DNA of 64,000 nucleotides. Origin: Prostheceraeus crozeri. Taxonomy: Eukaryota; Platyhelminthes; Polycladida; Euryleptidae. The notes under the pieces are model-generated. The model worked only from the letters and a program-made list of their open reading frames with translations. It did no database searches and was not told the DNA's origin. The DNA lies in NCBI GenBank assembly GCA_907163375.1, contig CAJQUW010005278.1, forward strand, positions 186,001 to 250,000, in the 5' to 3' direction. How positions within the stretch are numbered: the stretch's first letter is position 1; every line of letters starts with the position of its first letter. The position numbers were made by a program, and so were the translations under genes. Below are positions 12,061 to 24,690 of this stretch, piece after piece.

Positions 12061-15000
12061 AGTCTAGAAGACAGGGCGAACTTTGAAATTCTATATTTTA
12101 TAATGTTCTACATAACCTTGGATTCTAGGAATAACAATGCTGCATCTACTGAAAATATTGCATATTAATATTGAATATATATTCTGATCGATTTATACAA
12201 TAGAAAGGAATTTTATGAAATCACCTTAGAATTTAGAGCCTTAAATCTTGTCGTCACACGTTTTATATTACGAACATAATGCTGGTAGTCCGCATTGTAT
12301 CATCATTTTTATTTCATTTGATGTGATTAATTGCCGTTTACACATGCGGTGCTGAAGCTTGCTTGTATGTACTGTAGTTGCATAATGAATGATGTGTGCT
12401 TTATGTGCAATATTCTACATGTCATGATGATGATGAAGTATACTAGTTATGCTTTTATCTCTAATCTATGGCTTCAGTGGTTATGGTTCAATTTCATTTT
12501 ACTTTAGGCATCTGCTTTCAATGCCAACAGATAGCGCGCATTTTAAGGATAGTGCTACATTATTTGAATTGTACTTCATTTAATATCTACAACTACAATT
12601 TTTTGGTAACCTGGCGCGCGCACCATAAATTACATGCATGTCCAGTTAACACATAATTAGATGATTGATGAAATGACTAGAGCAAGCAAATTTAAATAAA
12701 TGATGCGATTGGAATACTTTTTATACGTGAACATGTTGATGCTTTCTGATCCATGAATTTGAGCAGTATTTTTTAACACGCTGAACCAAAGACTCAAATT
12801 ATGTACATATATTTGTTTTGACCTTACTTTGAAATGCGACTCTTCATTTCCATATGTTGGCGTGTGAAAATAATCAGGTTCGACATTACTTGCATTTCAA
12901 TTATATATTTACGTACGTACTTTTGATACTTGAAATATCTATGCTTTAAAGATTATACGTAGTTAGTTTCAGTGCTTCAGCTTTACCATGTGACACATGG
13001 TGCATATTGTTTTGCAAACAAATGATTACAGAATTGGTTGCAATAGCAGGGACTGTATTAGAAGGATATTCTACGGATATCGTAATTACTTATGGTTTGT
13101 CGAAATTTTCAACTTAGAACTTGGTTAAGGTACACGTATGTTCAGGATCCAATCATTTAGAGCAGTAATCCTGATGACTATTCTGTTCTCCAACAGCTTT
13201 GTTTTTTATCAGTTTTTCACATATGAATATAATGTATACGAGGAGACTGCTGACGAAGAGAGAAAAAGTGTCAACATTTGCTGTTCGTACTAAATTCGAT
13301 TGTATTCATTTTCAACATGATAACCTCGATAAGTATTGACAGACGAACTGAACAATTATTCAACCATTATTGGGCGCCCGACGAAAATATCTACTTGAAT
13401 ATCAAGGTCGTTTCCTTTCGAAATGTTTGATTCAATACTTAGCTCTATGACTTATGAAAGTGGTTTTTATTTCGAATTGCATGAGATAATGCTTTCATTC
13501 AAATGCCAATTTGATTTCACAATATGATAAGCATATAATTTGTTGGATGCAAGCCTTTTCCTTTTGATTGACCACATCAGAGATAATTTCATTAGCAATT
13601 AATTACAGAAAGTTGTAAGAGATCTAGAAAAGAAAGGTAATATTGACACAAGGGAAATCTTAGTACCTAGTGGAACCTATTGTTTGCAGAGGTAAATGTC
13701 ATTTTTGATATAATTAAGAAAATATTTTCTATCTAGACAGTTTTCGAAAACAAATTTTGCGAAAAATAATGCTTTTCTTAAATTTCTTATTTTGGTCTAC
13801 AAAACTTACAGTAGTTAGTGAATAAATGTGTACCTGTGATTAATGTTAGCTGACGTGAATATTCATGCTTCAACTCTTCGATGCAGTTTCACTTCATTTT
13901 TATTATCGCATAGAGTGATTGGTAGATAGATATTCCCGGAAATCTGAATGAATTTTTTGTCACGCATGCTCTTGATTCTGCTGATCAAATGCTTCATCCT
14001 TTAAGCAAATATTTAACGACTCAAACCATTTCGTCGCAGATGTCTGTTTGAAAACTTAAATTTTGCTCGTGATGCTTCTATATAGAACAGAAATGATTCA
14101 TTTTTACGAGCTTATGCATTTTGATAATATGTAGGATGTTTAATTGAGTGACAGATATTGACTGCGATAAATAGACAGTGACAAAAATGCTGGACTAATT
14201 ATAAATATTTTTGCAGTTTTTGTGCTTTTTTTACTCAAACACGATTTTAATGTTTGATATATAACCGGACATAGTACACCAATAGCTGAAAATATTCAAA
14301 CGAATCCTTTAATCTAAATGAAAAAATAGAAATAAAAACTTCAAATACACAAGCTTGACAAAATTTGTGACCAAAAGTCGTGTCGCAGTCGAACCAGAGT
14401 GGTCGGGCTGGAGTACTTACATGCAATGATTATACTAAAGCTCGAAAGATTTTATCAGATTTGTGAGGGTGTTGGCTTCCCCACGTCGTCTGTGGTAATG
14501 TAACGTCATAATTGTTAGGTTGTACAGCCACTATAATCATCTTACCGTGGGAAGAATGTCTTGATAGCTATTCAGATGTCTTAAAATTGAAAATATGAAA
14601 TTTTGAAGTGCATTGAAATGTTTCTGCAATTTGCAGTCATTATTGACATACGTTATAGCCATTATTTTGACAAGAATTGGTTATGCATATTTTTGAAACT
14701 GTGCAAGTGGGAATTAATCATGGAAATATTCTACACGAGCTCATAAGCTTTATTGGTTTATCAATAATACGTTACAGTATTCAGTTTTGAGCTTGGAATA
14801 TCTATATTTTCTGAAACCTACAGCGAATAGTTTGCCTCATGCAAAACACAAAAATAGTCATTGATTTTGTTACGTTTGTTATGACTGACGCAAGAGTTAG
14901 CTTGATATAAATCAGATAGCATGATAGACAGTATCTATTTAAGTCTCACTCTGAACGTCTGATTTGAATGCCACTAAACCGACTGCTGGGTTCAATGGAA

Positions 15001-18000
15001 TCGATCGCAAGATCAGTTGTTTAATTATAGATTCAGATACTTCTTCGTGGATTAAGCAGAACATTGTAAATCATGGTGGAGCACTAAGTTGCTAGGAAAT
15101 TTTACGACGTCATTGTTGAGGATTGTGAAAAGTCTCAGCTCATAGAATTTTTATTCGAATTTTCACACAGTCACGGTTTTGGTCAACGCGCACATAATTC
15201 AAACTTTTCCACATGACTACCATTGATTTTATCGTCCTTTTATCTACTTTTGGTCATGACTTAGCAGATACCCTAACATAGTCAAATAGGTCGCTTTTGA
15301 AAAATATTCATCAAGTAATGTTGAAAGCATCTCCTCATTTTTCACATGCGTTCTTACGAAATGTAGATTGCAATTAGATGATCAAAGCTATTGACTTGTA
15401 ATTGATATAAAAACTGAGTAGGATTTGATGAAGCTACTTACAACCTTCCTCGTCAACGTAGCATTATAATTATGCTTCGACTGGTTTTCGATATAATAAA
15501 CAATTATGTGTTAATTTTGATAAGCGTGCATGTAGGATGTGATCAATAGCTGATTATTCCGTCAGTTTAGGTATCATAGGATATATTTAGGTTCCAAATC
15601 CCCGCCGAATATTAAATCAACATCCTTTCAGCCGCCCAAATTTTTGCCGAATTTAGCTTGTGAATTGTTAATGAATAAGGTCAACAGCAAATTTCATTAT
15701 CGATAGACACTACATTCACGAATTGTATTCTCCCTCGATTTGAAGCCGCAGCCGAAAACGACAGTTTTTCATATTCAGTTATGCAATTCATCTGTGGATC
15801 TCCGCTGAACCCCTCTTATTGTAAGTGACATGATAGATAGTATCATATCATATCTATAAAGGCTTACTCCAGGGGTCACATAACTATAAAACTTGCCTCA
15901 TGTTATACAGCCCCTGATAAACAGTAAAACAACATTGATTAGAAGGGTTCTATGTTAAGCTAGCTTGATGGGAAGAGTTCCGTCGGCAACAAGCATGATG
16001 AGAAGCGCGCTTTTCTAATGTAAAAGTCTCGCATCAATTTACATGTAGGCTTATGTAGATTTCAAAATGATATTTTTTAGACTTAACATGTCTGATTGAT
16101 CAGAAGCATCTATTCTATGCGAAATTTAGTGGTAAAACAAATGAATATATAAGAACCGTTCACTCAATAAAACACACTCAGTGTTTTGTTGGATAATTCA
16201 AAACGTGTTTGTTGATGATTTCAAAACGGCCTCAATGCTTCTTGGCGTACTATGTGACAATATTGCGCAGGCCTCTGATGTCGTTATCAGCATCAAATCA
16301 GACATTGCATAATTGTGCATTTGCTTTGCTCGATTTTTGCTTTTATCTGCTGCATTATTTTTTCATAAGATTAATGATAGGATTATTGCCTGACCTGCAT
16401 GGAAGTACTTTATGTCGTTTTCCCTTATTTAAAAAGTCATCTCTCTTCTGAAGGCTGGACAGGGTGCCTTGTCCTGTTGAACGATGCTTCAATGGCAAAT
16501 GTAAAAGAATCAAACATTTCTTTGTCTTCCAGAATCGACCCGTTTTGTTCACTATTCATGGTTTGTTCCATCTCCATCATTATTTTCATCCGAATCAATC
16601 AAGTATCATATTTCCCATATGATATTTCCTTTTGTGATTACCTCAAGCTTTATGTGTCGCTATTTCCGAACACAACAAGTGCAACGTTCCTCTGGTTATA
16701 TAGCATGAGATAACATAAGATATTTGATCTAAAATTTTCAAGATAGTTTTCTGCTAGATTGTGATGGAATGAAAGTTTGGGACTGATGTAAATGAAACCA
16801 AATTTCTATTGTTATGGACAATAGAATCCAGTGAAGTGTCTTACCATAAGCATGTCGTATAAATTTGATTTCTACTTTGAAATTGATGCGGCATGATTTG
16901 GCTTCCATATTTTGTTCTAGTCGCATTAACTTAAAAAAACGGCGGTTAGCACTGAAGTTGGATTTTAGAGGCTCATAGACCACATAGATCCAGTTTTTTT
17001 GTATTGCCTGGTATTTCTAGCCATATAACTTAATCATTCAAAGTCTCTAAGAATAGGTGCCCGAAGGTGATTAAATCTGCTTCAATTGCTTGTCTGAATA
17101 CTAGCCACGGTTACTATTCGAAGAAATACAACATGATGATATGGAAATAAATTGACAAAATTGTTCAAAGTACGTTATTATTTTAGTAATATTATTGACT
17201 TTAACAAAGAATGATTGCGATATCATATTAATGGATATACATGTACATTGTTGAAATTAATAGTTTTTGGTTTATTTGACGCCCGTCAACCTGACAAGCC
17301 TTCAAATCATAGTAAATGGGGGGGATCGAAATAGCAAGTATCCTTCAATCGAATCAAATCGAAAAATTTATTCTTCAACATCTAATGAAACACCTAGTTG
17401 ATCTTATGACACTTATATTTACGAGTATTTGATCTTATTCATAAGGTAATGTATGTAAGACGATAAGTTTCACAAATGTTAGCATTTTACTCAGTTCTTG
17501 GATTCTATTTTCGGAAGAACAAACAGACGAATTGTATTATGTTGCCCTTCATAGACGATGCGCCAAGTCTTGAGAGATGACAATCGTTCTCAGACTACTC
17601 ATTCTTACATTCTGTTACTACGATGAGGAAACTGAAGAGCATCATATTTTGCTTTGTGAAGAAACATCAATAAGAAATGCTAAGATTGTTCGTTTTGTGT
17701 TTCTGTTCCTCATCTTTACTTCGGAATGTTAGGGGATGAATGTGATTTTATTTTACATTGTCTTTGCAGTGCTCACACCAACTTTCTAATGATTTTGATA
17801 CTACAGCATATCATGGTTGTGACTCGAATTTTCAGCGGAAATTTTAGGTGAAAGCTAAAATCCATCGCATTAATTATAAACACATTACATATGCGACATG
17901 AAGACATGTGCACACATGTAGTATAATATACATAAGATTTATTTTTTAACATGACGAATACATGCGAAATATTAACAGACCGTTTTACTGGTCAACAAAG

Positions 18001-19147
18001 TCATATTAGCGCATTTTACAAATTAGCTCAACGTGAAAATCAATCATAAGCAGATTGCTAATTTGAAATCCTTGATTGAAAAAAGTCATCAAGGATGGAG
18101 CGATTTCGCCATCTAGCAATTTTTAGATTTCATCATTATCTGTTGTCACTCGTTGGACGGGCTTAGTTCATTGAAAAAACTTTTCATAACTCATGCGATT
18201 GATCGCACGATGAAAAGAGTCACACGACTTCTCTTACTTGACTATATTCTTATTCATGTGATTGAATTCTTACTGTATTGATGTGCTGGATCTACTTTGT
18301 GATAAGAAGACGTCACGTAATAAATTTTCTAGGAGACTAAAATCCAACCTTATATACACCACATCACACATTCTCAGGAAATTTTTGTATTGGTGACTCA
18401 CATCAATAATTTGGTTTTAGTTGTTTGAACTTGCCAATCTAAATTTTCCGATGATTTATACGAATATCTAAGCTAGTAAAAAATCACACAGGCATGCTTC
18501 ATTTTTTGATTTTCTGACTTCGGTATTCGGATAAAAATGCTGAAGATTAGTTAAGCCAAGGAATCAATTGAACCGACGTCTGCGGAAAAATTATTGTAAA
18601 GTCTTTTGAAGAAGTCTCTACAATAAACAGGGTGACAGGTGCAACAAATGGACCAATCTTTCAATTTGACTATCACTATTTGATCAAATTTACATGTGGT
18701 ATGTTCAATCAAACTTGGTGCTAAATAACATTCCAATATCTGCAATGTAGAGTCACACCCTCATTTTGCTTATCTTATTAACTGCATTTAGCTAGTCTCC
18801 TACATGCAAACAGGTTAAATCATGCTCACGGCCAATTTGACATACTTTCAGTAACAACACTGACCATGATTCATTAGAAGTGAGACTTATGCAAATAGTC
18901 TTATCTTAATTGGGAAAGGTTGCTCGGGTGCCCATTGTATTGTTTCACTGCAGATAACGGATTATAACTCATATCCCACAAATGATATTGATATCGTACA
19001 GTATCATAATTTGAGTTCATTTACCAATTTTCTTTCAAAACTTCCTTGCTCATCATGCGTACTCTTGCTGATGCATGTTGAAAGCAATAATAAGCGATAA
19101 TTAAGCATGTGCTTTTCAATCATTCGCAAACATTGCCCTGTTTACAG
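12061..19147. other. Long stretch with no recognisable gene
   Basis: About 7 kb of AT-rich sequence with only short random-looking frames. It may contain the 5' UTR exon, promoter or first intron of the Kir gene, but no specific element can be pointed to. The final bases form the acceptor of the Kir exon. Confidence 0.5.
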
Positions 19148-19148
19148 G
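19130..19148 (+). other. Probable 3' splice acceptor of the Kir exon
   Basis: A moderately pyrimidine-rich tract ends in TTTACAG followed by GTG at 19148. The frame is also open further upstream to a stop at 19091-19093. An intronless 5' end cannot be excluded, because the first good ATG (19169) lies 21 bases inside. Confidence 0.5.
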
Positions 19149-20188
19149 TGTACCGACGTCTCCTGGATATGTCCGAAGCAGATTTAAGTCTTCCGTCGAA
19201 GGACGAACCTCGTCTCAATGTCACTGAAGCGGACATCGATATTGAGCGAGGACTCATCTCCAACTCCTCTGATCCATGCGGTACCACTGATGATGACGAG
19301 GATGAGCACAACAGCGACAAAGGAGCCCCAGACGAGGAGACATCGAAGGGAGCAGATTCGGAAAAATCAGCTCCCGACGAATCAACGAATCCACTTCAAA
19401 ATGAGCCACATGATCCTGCCGCAACGATGCTGAGTGCCATTTCCGAGCCTGTATCTGTTCTTCCAGATCCTCCAACCCCTAAGTGGACTTTAGGTAACCG
19501 ACCTGAGACCATTCGCAACACCTTCAGCGTAAGTCCAGTAGCGCCGAATGAAAGCTCCAATCTCGGTGGATCCAGTTCTTTTCTTGGCAACACTGCGTCC
19601 CAACCTTCAAGCGCTGCTGTGAACGGCGTAAGTGGCGGTGATGGCCGAAGAGGTCAATCACCTGGTCGTCCATTGCAGCATACTCTATCAGGTGCTGAGG
19701 AATTCGACGATATTGGACAGGGACGTGGGGGATCATTTATCACCGGACGTGTTTGGAATGAAAGTCGTCGACGATTTCATTCCAGCAAAAGGAGTTATCG
19801 ACGATTAGTGTTTAAAAACGGCGAGTGCAACATATCTCATGTAAATATCAAGAAACGTAAACGTCGATTTTTAGCTGATATTTTTACAACGCTTGTTGAC
19901 GTTAAGTGGAGATACACGCTCCTACTCTTTATTTGCGCCTTCATTATGACCTGGGTGCTATTTGCCCTGGTGTGGTGGTTGATAGGCTTTGCACACGAGG
20001 ACTTTGCCCCAAATCGACCATCGAATTGGCGTCCGTGCGTGAAACATGTAACTGGATTCACAACAGCGTTGCTCTTCAGTATTGAAACGCAACACACAAT
20101 CGGTTATGGACATCGTGTTGTCACACAAGAATGCCCTGAAGCCGTATTCATGGTTATGATGCAAAGTTGTCTTGGAGTCATCATTCAG
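19148..20188 (+). CDS. Inward-rectifier potassium channel (Kir), N-terminal/pore exon
   Basis: This exon encodes the first 340 residues of a Kir channel subunit, a plasma-membrane protein that assembles as tetramers and passes K+ inward. Counting from ATG 19169: residues 1-215 form a long tail rich in acidic residues (DDDEDE near 41-46), Ser and Pro. Then come RRLVFKNGECN (about 211-221), the slide-helix motif LADIFTTLVD (235-244), TM1 (about 249-274), the pore helix FTTALLFSIETQ (297-308), the filter TIGYG (310-314), and the start of TM2 ending at Gln340. The conserved Cys pair (290, 322) and the Glu306/Arg316 salt-bridge residues are present. The tail before TM1 is about three times that of vertebrate Kir2 proteins. 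The exon ends in phase 0 at CAG|GTGAGA. The cytoplasmic C-terminal domain was not found in the window. Family is certain; the subtype is closest to Kir2/Irk by eye. Confidence 0.93.
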
Positions 20189-20195
20189 GTGAGAA
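20187..20195 (+). other. 5' splice donor of the Kir exon
   Basis: AG|GTGAGAA matches the donor consensus, with the break after 20188 in phase 0. Reading on gives VRTSFAFIFVFSH and a stop, with no Kir similarity. This confirms the exon end. Confidence 0.9.
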
Positions 20196-23100
20196 CATCT
20201 TTCGCATTTATTTTTGTATTCAGTCATTAATATTTGTAGCTATAAAGATAGTTGATCGATGATTAAGGAGTGCCTGTATAATACAGGACAAGCTTGACAG
20301 AAACTAAATGGTCACCTTCCAATAAAAGCAGCATGGTCATTTGTCGGCATCGTCAGATGTGCTGAGGGGCCTCCGCGGTCCTCTAAGATTGCTCAACCGC
20401 AGTAATACATGATATACAGGAAGATGCACTAGATTTTAATTTGATTAAAAGATAATGCGATAGTTTGGGATGCAATCTGTAGATAGGTTGTACATGTATA
20501 GTGCCATATCCGTATAAAGCATACATTAACTTTCATATTGTGCTGCACATACACACATTGTGGATGTGATGGCTTGGTTACATTGTAGGAAAGTCAAGTG
20601 ATTACTATATTAGTATCTTCAATTTTTATCAATATCGGATAATTTCGATAATGATAATATCAATAAATTTTCGACCAGTGTTACTTGTGTTGCTTGTCGG
20701 AAGCCAGGAAATTGAACGATAGTCAAGTTTCATATTTACTATCATCAATATTAATAATAATCTTTTTATTTAGAACAACAGGAAAATAGGATGGTGCAAA
20801 AGTATAAAAATGAACGTATAAAAGAAAGTTATGAAATTATTAAAAGTCACGCATTACTGCATGGCGCCTTATACGGCAAGCCCGAAAATTTCAATATTTA
20901 TGATGAAAATCGGATTTGAAAAGGAATCAAAATAGTGTACTATGAATAAACTTGTTTACAGGTGAGAAATCAGGAAACATTTTCCAATGCACAGTGGTTA
21001 AGTGTGTTCACTGCAGTCATACTTTGAGGAATACTATATGCTATCAAAGGACGTGAATGATCGTTCATACATATCTTGAATTTAGTTATGTGTTAAAGCA
21101 TTGGCTGAACGTTGAAATTGTTCAACGCATAATAGTACTGCTTTGAGCACATCGACCAAGGCTTCAGATATCTTTCCGTTTATCTTGCGCTCCTTGTCCC
21201 GCTTCCTTGACTTGATCAATAAGGAGATAGCTTAGTATTGATGGTTAAGAGATAATTAAGTAGAGAACTTGTAAATTTCCAGTGAATGAAAATTGATGGC
21301 TTGTCTGAGAGAATCAGCAGTGTAGGATAGCTTCACTTACGTATCTATTGATAATATTCTCTCCGCAATTATTCTCGACTCATGAGATAATCGGTCGAAG
21401 CACCTTCTGCAAACTCATGCGGAATCTAATTCATCGGGATATGTTATAGATCACGACAACTGGTCAGTGTAAAATAGTTTTTTTTTCTATAGAATGACAT
21501 CATGCGACAGACGAATTACTAGGATAGTTTATATCAAAAGCTAAAAAAATTCCTTTTTATGTTAAGGTTGAATTTCTATTATTAGAAGGAAAGATAAATT
21601 GGAACGGACCTTTACAGAACAACGGAAATTAGTTGAATGTTCACTGACGCTTATTTGCAATCTATCTGTGAAGTATGTTGCTTTCTATTTCTTGGATTTC
21701 TGCTACTTTTAATGGTCTTATGATCGTCATTAGTCGCTTGTCTGCCGTAGATCCTTCGCTTCTAGTATTCAGTCCATGAACCTTCAGAGCTTTATCCGAC
21801 CGCTGGGTTTCGTCACATCCGACAATCAACAGCAGTATCCAGGGACCTACCTGAAAGTGCTACCAAGCCCGCAGTCCCTAAGACAGTCGCACAACTCTGT
21901 CACCTAGCTTATTTCTGGGGTAAGAATATTTCGCAAGTGATGATAACCTTACTTTGTCATCATCATAAATCTCATGGCGTGAACCAAATGTGCAATATTG
22001 TATTCTGGACATTTAATCTAATAACATGGAATAGTATGCAGTTGGTATTACAACAAGGAATTTAGGCCAGAAAAGTAGTCGTACAATTTTAAGGCACAAC
22101 ACGGACGAGGAGTTTACAACTTATTTATCGACTTGTTTATTTCAGTGTTTATGCAATTTTTTTATCTTGATCTCTCGACCAACCTCTGTCATGTTTTTAA
22201 CTAATTGATTCTATTGATTTCATTATTTTCTTAAATTGATTTACCAAAGCTATTCATTCCATGCTTGTATGATTATTTTCTTCAATTGATAAGAGTTATA
22301 ACTTATGCAAATATTGTTGACATCTTGGACTCTGTTAGATAAATTGAGATAGAAAAAATATTCCTTCAGTTCCCTCGTAAGTGAATAATTCAATAAAATA
22401 ATTAGGTTATGATACGTTATTCCGCACTTAGTCGACCTCTTACGCATGTGACTGTTTTTACAAACTCGAGTATATTTCGCAATTAGTACATTCATGCTTA
22501 TCTGTTGACAAGATACCTGTGTGCAGTCCTTGGAAATATGATATGTTGCAATTACGATGACGAATCTTAAGGATTTCAGGTTTTCAAGATACCGGATAAT
22601 GATTTTTACCAGTATCATGATGCCTGATTATAAGCAAAGTCGCAAAGTTGAATGAAAACCGCACCGAAATAGAGTTTTTGAATAAAGCTTACCGGCATTC
22701 ATAAAACCTCTGAGACTGTCTCATTTTCTTATTAGTCTTCGTACAATTTTGTTTTCACAATTTTCATATTGTAATCATTCTTTAATCGTAGTTTGCTTAC
22801 CTGATGTGTTTTTTTGCCGCAGAATATAATATTTCTTAGAAAACTATTTGTTTCTATTATCTGATCAGTATTCAAATCACAAATATTTATAACATGATTG
22901 TGGGTCATTAAGTCAGTTATTGTTCTTTCAGTACACCTGCGAGTAGATACAACTTTAACGTGTATGACGATTAATTGATAAAATTATATCTCTATCAACT
23001 GCACTCGCTTGTTATATATTCTGTCGTTGCTCATTTTACTCGTATAATGGAAAAATATGGAAAATGATGTCATTTAATTTTGCCTGACTCAGCATATAGT

Positions 23101-23264
23101 TCGGATTCAAGATCGAGCCTTTTTTGTTCTATCCAATATTACGAAAACAGACCAACAGAAATACACATTTGCATTACGCTCTTCAAAATGTTACAAGCAT
23201 GATGGCTTTCTCTTTTCGCCACGAATTAGGTGCGAGGATTGTCTCCAAAATCCTCGAGGTTTTA
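20189..23264. other. Probable Kir intron
   Basis: AT-rich sequence downstream of the Kir donor. I looked for the expected continuation (end of TM2, a KLARPKKR-like linker, and the C-terminal immunoglobulin-like domain) and did not see it. One coding-like island stands out at 21734-21920 (separate entry); the rest shows nothing. Confidence 0.6.
21734..21907 (+). other. Coding-like island, possible alternative terminal exon
   Basis: A GC-richer patch in an AT-rich intron. After CATTAG (21728-21733) an open frame of 57 codons ends at TAG 21905-21907. Its phase (0) matches the Kir donor, so splicing would add a short polar tail (including SFIRPLGFVTSD and VLPSPQSLRQS). A second frame is open from 21764, after CTTCTAG, and runs past a donor-like GG|GTAAGA (21919-21924). 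Neither resembles the Kir cytoplasmic domain or any family I recognise. It could equally be part of an unrelated gene or a transposon relic. Confidence 0.2.
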
Positions 23265-23342
23265 CAAGTTGGTTGCAACTTATACAACTTATATATATAC
23301 AACTATATACAACTATACCACTTATACATACAACTTTCTTAT
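23265..23342. repeat. TATACAACT microsatellite-like repeat
   Basis: Irregular tandem copies of TACAACTTA/TATACAACT. It lies close to the end of the RTE-like relic; such tails are common at the 3' ends of RTE elements, but it is not directly adjacent. Confidence 0.6.
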
Positions 23343-23429
23343 AGGGATGGATTTCGGAATGGTCTGATTTGTAGGAAGAAGAAGATTAGTTCAAAAAGTG
23401 GCACGCAAAGCACATACATTTTATTGCTA

Positions 23430-23889
23430 CAGATTTGCCAAGTTTTCCTCGGACGACCTCGACTCATTTTGCCCTCCACTCTCATACAAGATAACTTTCT
23501 AAGGGGATGCCTTTCCTCACGACGCAGCACATGTCCGAACCATGTTAGTCCTTTCGATCTCGCCACATCTTGAATCCACATTAGCTCTAATCTCATCGTT
23601 GGTCTTGCGATCCAACCGTGTGTAGCCTTGCATCCACCTTAGCATCCACATCTCAGCAGCGTGTACTCTTTTGATGCGCCTCAGGAGGGTGCCCTACTTT
23701 CAGAACTGTACAGGATGGGTGGTCGAATAATTGAAGAATACGCATCACTCTTGATCTTGAGGGCATTCTTTTATCACACAGTATTGGGGTCAGTTTCTTT
23801 CAACCGTTCCATCCACATCTCACACGGTGTCTGATATCATTTGCGCTGGTCGCCGCCGCATTCACCATGAAACCCAAATACTTGATATG
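23430..23889 (-). pseudogene. RTE-like LINE reverse transcriptase relic (C-terminal part)
   Basis: On the minus strand, reading down from 23889 through several frames, one finds IKYLGFMVNAAATSANDIRH, then KKLTPILCDKRMP. Next come RRIKRVHAAEMWMLRWMQGY followed by TRLDRKTNDEIRANV, and finally LTWFGHVLRREERHPLRK with GRPRKTW. This ordered block is the post-palm/thumb and C-terminal region typical of RTE-type non-LTR retrotransposon polyproteins, as known from the family. There are at least two frameshifts and internal stops, and the 5' two thirds (endonuclease and catalytic RT motifs) are missing. It is a dead, 5'-truncated copy inside the presumed Kir intron. Confidence 0.85.
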
Positions 23890-24529
23890 TGAAACCCGAA
23901 TATGCAAAAGTAAAAAAATTCATATCATATCACTACATCAGCATCAGCCTATAAACACCTTTCTTATCTCTTCACTTTCAACAGCGAATTAATCAATACT
24001 AATCTTACCTTCTTGTACACCGAGAGATTATCTTGTTAGAATTGTTAGGGTCAGAAAATGAGAATTGAATTATCTTTGGGATTGCGATCAGTTGAATTAT
24101 TTAATAGATTTCCTTACATTTGTTTTTATTGAATAGTTTCTTTCAAGACAAGCCATTGTAAATGATAAAATTAAAGTGAACAGCCAATATTTCAGGTCAC
24201 TGCCTTGCTCGCAGTCAGGGTTAGTAAGCGGCCAACATCAAGTGAATGACTCTCATTTGCATGCACTCAGAACTCAGAAGTCTAATACACTGGATAACGA
24301 TTGATGACAGGAAGCTATGATACGTAAATTAAAGTGCAAGGATGAGTTAAAAGAGAAGTTTAAAGACATAATTGGAAAGAAGGTAGAAAAATGAGATGTG
24401 AAGTTGTTCAACGTGCCAAACATTTTGTCATGCGACTGCGTCTCAAAGTATGATCTAGCCCGGCGTTCATAGCTCTATGCATGTATTGAATGAAAAGGTA
24501 GCGTCTTGTGTGGGTGGACTGCAAGGCCA

Positions 24530-24690
24530 CTGAACAAATAATTAGGAAAAAGTTAGTTTTTGCTTTATGGCTTGTTTGAAGCAGCTCAGGGGCATCTCTG
24601 ACAATCAAGGGAAAGTGATTCCATGCTCGAGCAGCGGCGACAGAAAAAGCTCTGAATCCTCTTCCAGTGCTCCATATCCTCTTTCTCACC
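24530..24690 (-). pseudogene. CR1/L2-like LINE C-terminal relic
   Basis: The minus-strand frame from 24689 contains RGFRAFSVAAARAWNHFPL followed by VRDAPELLQ and KAKTNFFLI. This is the signature C-terminal end of CR1/L2-clade reverse transcriptase ORFs (usual form GDRAFSVAAPRLWNSLP...FKSKLKTHLF). Only the last ~55 codons are recognisable, as expected for extreme 5' truncation. Downstream on the same strand to about 24408 may be its 3' UTR. Confidence 0.8.

Noticed and set aside
19109-19147. Upstream extension of the Kir frame to GTG at 19109
   Set aside because: The segment contains the acceptor-like tract and reads MLFNHSQTLPCLQ-type sequence without Kir resemblance; ATG 19169 or an upstream exon is more likely.
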